Origin: an uncultured Gammaproteobacteria bacterium | Lineage (GTDB): Bacteria; Pseudomonadota; Gammaproteobacteria; Steroidobacterales; JABDMI01 | Reading direction: 5' to 3' | DNA length: 10,684 bases | Assembly (NCBI GenBank): GCA_938039225.1 | Contig: CALHVH010000107.1 | Coordinates: 1 to 10,684 of the forward strand | Part shown: piece by piece, positions 5,186 through 10,684 of the stretch | Position numbering within the stretch: position 1 is the first letter of the stretch | Layout: the number at the start of each line of letters is the position of its first letter | Made by a program: the position numbers and the translations under genes | The notes under the pieces: model-generated | Database searches by the model: none | Told to the model about the DNA's origin: nothing | The model's input: the letters and a program-made list of their open reading frames with translations, nothing else

Positions 5186-6334
5186 TTACTGGTTTAGCTC
5201 TTGGCTGAGTTGATACACGGCCAAAGCGTACATTGGGCTGCGGTTATAACGTGTAATGGTATAGAAATTATTAAATGCCACAAAGTAATCTGTGTTTTTT
5301 TCTTGCTGCATTACAACCAATAAGGCAGGGTCATCTCGTTTAAGGTCTGTGCTAAAAATAATTCCTAGGTCTTGTAAAGTTCCAATCGTGTGATCGTCTA
5401 AATTCACTTTAGTTTTTGTAAAGGATTTTTTAAGATCTTCTGGAAGTTTTGCCGAAGTAATAACGGCTTGATTTTTTTTCCAGTTATGGTCGCTGAAATA
5501 ATTGGCCACGCTGTGTATTGCGTCAGGCCAGCTATTCCACAGGTCGCGCTTACCATCGCCATCGCCATCGGCAGTCCAATGGCGATAGCTGGAAGAAATG
5601 AATTGAGCGTTACCCATTGCGCCAGCATAGGAGCCTAATACTGCAGTGGCATCAAATTCTTCTTCACGACTTAGTAAAAAAAACTCTTCAAGTTCTTTTC
5701 TAAAAAAATTGGCGCGCGGTGGGTAATTGAATCCAAGAGTGACCAAAGCGTCTAAGACTTTGTACTTCCCCGTAATTTTGCCGTAGTAGGTTTCAACCCC
5801 AATAATTGCGGCGATTACTTCTTTTGGTACGCCATAAGTATCTTCTGCACTTTGCAAAGCTACTGCATGTGTCTCAATAAATTCTTTACCTTTATTAATG
5901 CGTTTATCGGTTAAAAATATAGGACGATATTCAAACCATTCCTTACTTTTTTCGGCTGGACGTGAAATAGCTTTTAAGATGGAATGCTTGTTGGCGGATT
6001 GCGATAAAACCTCTGAAATGTATGTTGCTTCAAAGCCATGTTCGTCAGCCATTTTTTTTATAAAGGCTTTAACCAATGGGCGTTCTAAGTCTAGTGTTTC
6101 AGCAGCAGCATGAATAGCTAGTTCTTCGTCAGTCTCAGTTGGCCAAGGGTAGTCTTTGACAATCGTGTTATCCAGTGGTTTTTTAACTACTTTTTTTACT
6201 ATCTTTTTATCCTGCACTGTTTGATTTTTTTGAGTTTCAGCAGGACTTGCATCTATATTGCTGGCTGTAGGTGTGCAGGCTATTAAGCACAAGAGGCTAG
6301 AGAGTAAAAATAATGTGGTTTTATGTGATGACAT
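5186..6334 (-). CDS. mltB: Membrane-bound lytic murein transglycosylase B
   Basis: MltB cleaves the MurNAc-GlcNAc bond of peptidoglycan, forming 1,6-anhydro ends. The 382-residue protein has a lipoprotein signal with lipobox LIAC and Cys20; Thr at +2 fits outer-membrane location. Residues 21-60 are a Lys/Thr-rich linker. The catalytic glutamate is E181 in GVETYYG, matching E162 of the E. coli Slt35 fragment. GSYAGAMGNAQFISSSY at 234-250 is the conserved substrate-cleft segment. DGDGDGKRDLW at 256-266 is an EF-hand-like calcium loop, as in Slt35. All expected features are intact. It follows rodA after 70 nt with no clear promoter. Its ribosome-binding site is poor: an AGG lies too far from the ATG. 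Confidence 0.95.
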   Translation of the reverse strand: MSSHKTTLFLLSSLLCLIACTPTASNIDASPAETQKNQTVQDKKIVKKVVKKPLDNTIVKDYPWPTETDEELAIHAAAETLDLERPLVKAFIKKMADEHGFEATYISEVLSQSANKHSILKAISRPAEKSKEWFEYRPIFLTDKRINKGKEFIETHAVALQSAEDTYGVPKEVIAAIIGVETYYGKITGKYKVLDALVTLGFNYPPRANFFRKELEEFFLLSREEEFDATAVLGSYAGAMGNAQFISSSYRHWTADGDGDGKRDLWNSWPDAIHSVANYFSDHNWKKNQAVITSAKLPEDLKKSFTKTKVNLDDHTIGTLQDLGIIFSTDLKRDDPALLVVMQQEKNTDYFVAFNNFYTITRYNRSPMYALAVYQLSQELNQ

Positions 6335-6404
6335 AATTTTTTGTATACCTAATTAAGAGTAAGAGTTTAATTAAAACAAATCTTTGTGAGTATTATGTGT
6401 TGCA

Positions 6405-7550
6405 TTAACGCAGGTTACTAAACATGCGTTTATGGGTTTGAATAGACATCAATATACCAAAACCTGCCATCAGTGTAACCATGGATGTGCCGCCATAGCT
6501 AATTAAGGGCAAAGGTACTCCGACCACCGGTAGTAAGCCTGTTACCATTCCAGTATTAACAAATACATAAACAAAAAAAGTAAGGCTGATGCTGCCAGCC
6601 AATAATCGCTCATAAGTATCGTTGGCTTGTGAGGCAATGATTAGACCGCGGATGATAATTAAAGAATAAACAAAGAGTAAAATGAGTAAGCCCATTAAAC
6701 CAAACTCTTCTCCTAAAACAGCAAAAATAAAATCCGTAGTTCGTTCTGGTAAAAATTCTAACTGTCCCTGCGTGCCATTAAGCCAACCTTTACCGAAAAT
6801 GCCGCCAGAGCCAATGGCAATTTTGGATTGAATGATATGGTAACCCGAACCTAGTGGGTCGTTTTCAGGGTTTAGTAAGGTAAGAACGCGGGTTTTCTGA
6901 TAATCCTTCATTAGGGTAAACCAGTAAACGGGAGCAGCGATAACTGCCAAACACGAACTAATAAGAATAAGACGTAATGATAAGCCGGCTAATAAAATGA
7001 TAAATATACCGGAGGCAGCGATCAGTAGGGATGTGCCAAGATCTGGCTGAATAGAGATTAAGGCAGTCGGTATGGCAATTAATGTGAGGGCAATTATATT
7101 GACACTGAAACTCGCGGGTAGGGCACGAAAGTGCAAATACCATGCAATCATCATTGGAACAGCAAGCTTCATGAGTTCAGACGGTTGAAAACGCATAAAA
7201 CCTAAGTCTAACCAGCGCTTAGCGCCTTTGCCCACATCACCCACATACACAACAGCTACCAGCATACCTAAGCCAATAATGAACAATAATGGTGACCAGA
7301 TTCTTAAGAATTTGGGAGGAATCTGCGCAACAACAAACATGACACCAAGAGCGATTGCTAATCGAATAGCCTGCCTAGTAATTAGTCCTGTGGATTGATT
7401 GCCAGCACTGTATAAAACAAAGAATCCAAATATTGCTACGATTAACAACAAGGTCAGTAAAACACTATCTATATGCAAACGATAAAAGAGTCCGCTTTCT
7501 GTATTGATATCGCCTTTGCCACGCAATAAATTGATTAATTTACGAATCAT
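6405..7550 (-). CDS. mrdB: RodA, SEDS-family peptidoglycan glycosyltransferase
   Basis: RodA polymerises lipid II into glycan strands during side-wall growth, paired with the PBP2 transpeptidase. The 381 residues hold about ten membrane helices, the first at about 29-49. SEDS motifs are complete: GAKRWLDLG (109-117), QPSE (122-125), QPDLGTS (168-174), LNPENDPLGSGYHIIQSKIA (226-245), LPERTTDFIFAVLGEEFG (267-284) and PLPLISYGGTS (346-356). D273, in the ERTTDF segment, corresponds to the catalytic aspartate (D262 in E. coli RodA). The ATG overlaps the mrdA stop as ATGA, so the two are translationally coupled, fitting a one-to-one complex. RodA is preferred over FtsW because of its PBP2 partner and the LPERTTDFIFA segment. 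Confidence 0.97.
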   Translation of the reverse strand: MIRKLINLLRGKGDINTESGLFYRLHIDSVLLTLLLIVAIFGFFVLYSAGNQSTGLITRQAIRLAIALGVMFVVAQIPPKFLRIWSPLLFIIGLGMLVAVVYVGDVGKGAKRWLDLGFMRFQPSELMKLAVPMMIAWYLHFRALPASFSVNIIALTLIAIPTALISIQPDLGTSLLIAASGIFIILLAGLSLRLILISSCLAVIAAPVYWFTLMKDYQKTRVLTLLNPENDPLGSGYHIIQSKIAIGSGGIFGKGWLNGTQGQLEFLPERTTDFIFAVLGEEFGLMGLLILLFVYSLIIIRGLIIASQANDTYERLLAGSISLTFFVYVFVNTGMVTGLLPVVGVPLPLISYGGTSMVTLMAGFGILMSIQTHKRMFSNLR

Positions 7551-9496
7551 TGTGTATTCACGCTGTCATTGTCTTTAAAATCACTGGGCAACGCATTTGC
7601 TTGTGCTGTTGTGATTAAATCAGAGGCATTTTCTTTGGCAAGATTTTTAAGGTGTGCCTGTATCACTTTACTCGCAATAGGTGCTGCAACTGAACTTCCG
7701 CCGCCCCCATTTTCTACAATCACAGCAACGGCAATTTCAGGTTTCTCAATAGGAGCAAAAGCTATAAACAAGGAATGGTCTCTAAGACGTTCAGCCAACT
7801 CTTCAGCGTCATACTCTTGGTCTTCGCCTAGGGTGAAGACTTGAGCGGTTCCGGATTTACCAGCCATTTTGAAATCTAAATCTCTACTTATATGTCGCGC
7901 TGTGCCTTCTTCGCCATGTACAACGGATTCCATGCTTGCAATAATTTCATCCCAATTTTCTTTACGTGCTTTAACGGCCGTATAGTGCTTGGTTTTATCA
8001 TTAAAATCAATTTGGTAGGCTTTACCTATACGTTTAATTAGATGTGGTTGATGGTATTCGCCACGGTTGGCGACAATTGCTGTCGCCGTAGCAAGTTGTA
8101 AGGGTGATGTCAGCATATACCCTTGTCCAATGCCGGTAATCACAGTTTCACCTGGAAACCACACTTTATCGCCTGGGTTTTTAAAATTAGCTTTTTTCCA
8201 TTCGCGAGAAGGTAGGAGGCCTTTTTTGCTTCCTCTAATGCCAGGGTCAATGGTTTCACCCAACATGAACTGCTGTAAATAGTCATGTAAACGATCAATG
8301 CCTAGTTCTAAAGCAAGTTCGTAAAAATAGACATCGCAGGATTGGGTTATAGCGCTGAATAAATTAACGTGCCCATGCCCAGTGCGTTTCCAGTCTCTAT
8401 ATGGGCGTTCATTTTCTGGGAGTTTAAAAAATCCAGGACAATAACTGCTGTGTGCCTTATTGGTTTTGCCTAATTCTAGTCCGGCTAAGCCAATCATTGG
8501 CTTAACCGTTGAACCTGGCGGATAAAGTCCACTTATCGAACGATTTAATAAAGGTTTATCTGGATTATTGAGTAGTAAATCAAATTCGGCTTGAGTTAGG
8601 CCTTTGCTAAAACCATTGCCATCGTAACTGGGGGAGCTTACTAAAGCTAAAATTTCACCGTTTTGAGGATTAAGTGCAACCACGGCACCTCTTTGATCTC
8701 CCATGATGTCCATGGCAATGGATTGTAGAGAGATATCGAGTGTTAAACGTAAGTCTTGACCCGAAGTAGGAGGGTCATCTTGGATCACTTCTAACATACG
8801 CCCACGAGCATTGGTTAAGACTTGTCGGTATCCAACGGTACCTAGTAGTTCATTTTCAAAAGTTTGTTCAATGCCCGTTTTACCAATGTAGGACGTGCCA
8901 GAATAGGCTCGGCTGTCTATACGTTGTAAATCTTTATCATTAATGCCACCCATATAGCCAACCACATGCACAGTTTCAGGACCAAGTGGATAAAAACGAG
9001 AAAGTCGTGCCCGGATATGTACACCAGGTAAATCTGCGGTATTGGCGGCAATTGCGGCTACATCTTCCTCGGATAAGTGATGCAGTAAAGGTATTTTTTC
9101 AAATGAGCGATAACGTTTCTTTTGACGTTGAAAACGAGTTTTTTGTTCATCGCTAAGCGTAATAAACTGCTCAATTTTAGCAATGGTGGCCGTAATATCT
9201 TTAGTTTCTTCTGGAATAATAACTAATTCAAATGTAGGTACGTTTTCAGCTAAAACAACTCCATTTCGGTCGTAAATTAAGCCCCTATTGGGTGGGATAG
9301 GTTCAATTCGAATTCGATTACCTGCAGATAAATCACTGTAATACTGATGATTAGTAACCTGTAAATAGGCCAATCGCCCAAAAAGCACGGCAAATAAAAC
9401 AAAAATGATGAAAACTGCTATAACGAGACGCAGATTAAACACCTGTTTTTCTAGGTGAGTGTTCTTCATGCGTTTTCGGGTTCGAATTAGCTTCAT
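7547..9496 (-). CDS. mrdA: Penicillin-binding protein 2, elongasome transpeptidase
   Basis: PBP2 cross-links glycan strands made by RodA during rod elongation. The 649-residue protein has one membrane helix (about 22-45) and the pedestal/dimerisation domain to about 240 with RGLIYDRNG (71-79). A transpeptidase domain follows with S329-T-V-K332 (catalytic serine), S386-C-D388 and K547-S-G-T550. C353, D368, H374 and C387 have the same spacing (15, 6, 13) as the zinc ligands reported for Acinetobacter PBP2, as I recall them. The tail after about 620 is polar. It follows mreD by 39 nt and overlaps rodA by 4 nt. The start is uncertain: neither Met1 nor Met10 has a clear ribosome-binding site, and Met10 would still leave an intact cytoplasmic tail and helix. 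Confidence 0.97.
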   Translation of the reverse strand: MKLIRTRKRMKNTHLEKQVFNLRLVIAVFIIFVLFAVLFGRLAYLQVTNHQYYSDLSAGNRIRIEPIPPNRGLIYDRNGVVLAENVPTFELVIIPEETKDITATIAKIEQFITLSDEQKTRFQRQKKRYRSFEKIPLLHHLSEEDVAAIAANTADLPGVHIRARLSRFYPLGPETVHVVGYMGGINDKDLQRIDSRAYSGTSYIGKTGIEQTFENELLGTVGYRQVLTNARGRMLEVIQDDPPTSGQDLRLTLDISLQSIAMDIMGDQRGAVVALNPQNGEILALVSSPSYDGNGFSKGLTQAEFDLLLNNPDKPLLNRSISGLYPPGSTVKPMIGLAGLELGKTNKAHSSYCPGFFKLPENERPYRDWKRTGHGHVNLFSAITQSCDVYFYELALELGIDRLHDYLQQFMLGETIDPGIRGSKKGLLPSREWKKANFKNPGDKVWFPGETVITGIGQGYMLTSPLQLATATAIVANRGEYHQPHLIKRIGKAYQIDFNDKTKHYTAVKARKENWDEIIASMESVVHGEEGTARHISRDLDFKMAGKSGTAQVFTLGEDQEYDAEELAERLRDHSLFIAFAPIEKPEIAVAVIVENGGGGSSVAAPIASKVIQAHLKNLAKENASDLITTAQANALPSDFKDNDSVNTQ

Positions 9497-9535
9497 GAAT
9501 GTGAAAGGACCGACTTGAAATGAATAGGAGAGGGC

Positions 9536-10033
9536 TTACTTAGGTGGATTTTTTTTTCTAAGAATCAGACCGCGCATAAAATAAATAATTCCTGGCCAAA
9601 GACTTGCACTGATTAATGCGGCTATTCCGCGCGCATAATAGTCACTCGGTCTATCTAAAATATTTTCTATCCATACTTGAGTAAATTGAAAAAATAAGAG
9701 TAAGAATAAAACGGTAAGCATTTGTTGTGGAACAGCAGCAAGCTGCAAACGTCGACTATTACTTAAAGCGAAAAATGCAATACAGATTAAACCAATCGAG
9801 GCTTGGCCTATCAATAAAGACTGCATCACTTCTAAGCTTATTCCAACAAATAATGATTTGCCTAGACCAAAATGAATGGGATGAAAAATAGCCCAATACA
9901 ATACAATTAAGGGAATAAATAAAGGACGATAAAAATTTACTGAATCAACTAAAGGGATAGTTGTTAACAGAAGAGCAATTAAAACACTTAAGATTATTCG
10001 CAAATTAATTTCGCGAGAACTGAATTGATGCAT
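9536..10033 (-). CDS. mreD: Rod shape-determining protein MreD
   Basis: MreD is a small inner-membrane protein of the elongasome that partners MreC and modulates PBP2/RodA. The 165 residues show about five or six hydrophobic helices (around 12-28, 36-51, 60-74, 76-91, 104-121 and 136-155). The family segment YRPLFIPLIVLYWAIFHP (35-52) matches RPNWVLLILLYWILALP of E. coli MreD. In the next helix E. coli has LDLISG; here it is LEVMQS (67-72), so the usual Asp is Glu and the Gly is Ser. The ending WPGIIYFMRGL also fits. It starts 4 nt after the mreC stop with no Shine-Dalgarno, so coupled translation is likely, and mrdA follows after 39 nt. Confidence 0.95.
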   Translation of the reverse strand: MHQFSSREINLRIILSVLIALLLTTIPLVDSVNFYRPLFIPLIVLYWAIFHPIHFGLGKSLFVGISLEVMQSLLIGQASIGLICIAFFALSNSRRLQLAAVPQQMLTVLFLLLFFQFTQVWIENILDRPSDYYARGIAALISASLWPGIIYFMRGLILRKKNPPK

Positions 10034-10037
10034 GAAG

Positions 10038-10684
10038 TTAGTGACTGACGTTAGTTGGGTTTTGCGTCTCGGTTTCTTCAGGGTTTGGCTGTGTTTCTGC
10101 GATATCGGCTTTAGCTACTTCTGTACGTGTTGATTCGGAGTCGATATCGTTTGGAGTTTTGGTACGTGCTTTACGACGTTCGAAATTATCATCGTTTTTA
10201 ACCACAGCAACTAAACGACTTTGGTCTAAAGCGGCAATGGGTTCAGCGTAAACTTCTAAGAAAGTTTTGCTGGGGTCAGTTTTGATTTTGATAATTTTAG
10301 CAACTGGAATGCCAACCGGAAAACGACCGCCTAACCCTGATGTTACTAATAAATCACCTTCTTTGATTTCAGAATTTTGAGCAAAGTAGGGTAAGTGCAA
10401 AAGTTTATCATCACCGTTTCCATAGGCTATATTCCTTAATCCGTTACGATTTACCTCAATTGGTGTAACGTGATTAGAGTCAGTAATTAATACCGCTTCT
10501 GATTGTAAGGGGTCGGTGCGAATTATTTGTCCCATTAAACCTTCTGCATCAATAACAACTTGACCTTTATTAATTCCAAGTTGTGCTCCTTGATTTAAAA
10601 TCACATGATGTCGGCCTGGGTCTAAACTTACTCGCATAATTTCTGCCATTTGTAAATTTAGTTCCTGCGCTTGTGCGGATTCTA
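10038..10684 (-). CDS. mreC: Rod shape-determining protein MreC, C-terminal part
   Basis: The frame is open to the window edge, so the N-terminus, including the membrane helix and most of the coiled coil, is missing; 214 residues are visible. MreC is a periplasmic scaffold anchored in the inner membrane that binds and activates PBP2. The visible part holds the end of the coiled coil (ESAQAQELNLQMAEI), then the paired beta-barrel domain with NQGAQLGINKGQVVIDAEGL, GLMGQI, ITDSNHVTPIEVNRNGLR and the hallmark TSGLGGRFPVGIPVA. The last 50 or so residues are hydrophilic, rich in Glu, Thr, Asn and Pro, and probably disordered, as in many gammaproteobacterial MreC proteins. The internal ATG at 10649 is not the start, since the frame continues upstream without a stop. 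mreD follows after 4 nt; mreB would be expected just beyond the edge. Confidence 0.95.
   Translation of the reverse strand, partial: ESAQAQELNLQMAEIMRVSLDPGRHHVILNQGAQLGINKGQVVIDAEGLMGQIIRTDPLQSEAVLITDSNHVTPIEVNRNGLRNIAYGNGDDKLLHLPYFAQNSEIKEGDLLVTSGLGGRFPVGIPVAKIIKIKTDPSKTFLEVYAEPIAALDQSRLVAVVKNDDNFERRKARTKTPNDIDSESTRTEVAKADIAETQPNPEETETQNPTNVSH

Noticed and set aside
5404..5628. 74-residue minus-strand frame inside mltB
   Set aside because: It is a shifted frame through the conserved MltB catalytic domain, with no start signal and no recognisable product.
7569..7844. Plus-strand open frame of 91 residues
   Set aside because: It is antisense to the conserved C-terminal region of PBP2 and has no family resemblance.
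1..10684. Possible mobile element, defence island or novel enzymatic system
   Set aside because: No transposase, integrase, terminal inverted repeats, tRNA or unknown enzyme gene is visible. Nearly all of the window is conserved envelope and lipoate genes in known order.

Overview
The window looks like a stretch of a gammaproteobacterial chromosome with a fairly low GC content (about 40 % judged by eye). The case rests on gene content and order. An elongasome cluster (mreC, mreD, mrdA/PBP2, mrdB/rodA) runs straight into mltB, rlpA, dacA, a DUF493/YbeD gene, lipB and lipA, an order characteristic of Gammaproteobacteria. LipA, LipB, DacA, RlpA and MltB all have the gammaproteobacterial form. 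I cannot name a genus from the sequence alone.

Every gene I can support lies on the minus strand, so transcription runs from high to low coordinates. Positions 10684 to 6405 hold the C-terminal part of mreC, then mreD, mrdA and rodA. mrdA and rodA overlap by 4 nt (ATGA). Positions 6334 to 3049 hold mltB, rlpA and dacA, which encode two outer-membrane lipoprotein lytic transglycosylases and a D,D-carboxypeptidase. A 146-nt AT-rich gap before dacA has room for an internal promoter. Positions 3031 to 1043 hold the DUF493 gene, lipB and lipA, which couple the cluster to lipoic acid synthesis. A weak terminator-like hairpin sits on the lipA stop codon. A 304-nt non-coding stretch (739-1042) follows. 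Positions 1 to 738 hold the first 246 codons of a lipoprotein gene that runs off the window edge. It has a long Ser/Ala/Gly/Gln low-complexity tract built from 45-bp DNA repeats and a start of the IPAT...EQV repeats known from OmpA-family envelope proteins.

The genes fit together as a cell-envelope growth unit. MreC and MreD position and activate the RodA glycosyltransferase/PBP2 transpeptidase pair that builds side-wall peptidoglycan. MltB, RlpA and DacA then trim glycan strands and peptides. DUF493, LipB and LipA are conserved passengers of this cluster in Gammaproteobacteria. Most genes lack a clear Shine-Dalgarno sequence; the repeat-rich lipoprotein has the best one in the window (GGAGGT).

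I found no mobile element, CRISPR array, tRNA, rRNA or defence system. The window is mainly conserved housekeeping. The points most worth a second look are the repeat-rich lipoprotein and its leader, and a predicted metal site in PBP2 with a cysteine at one ligand position.
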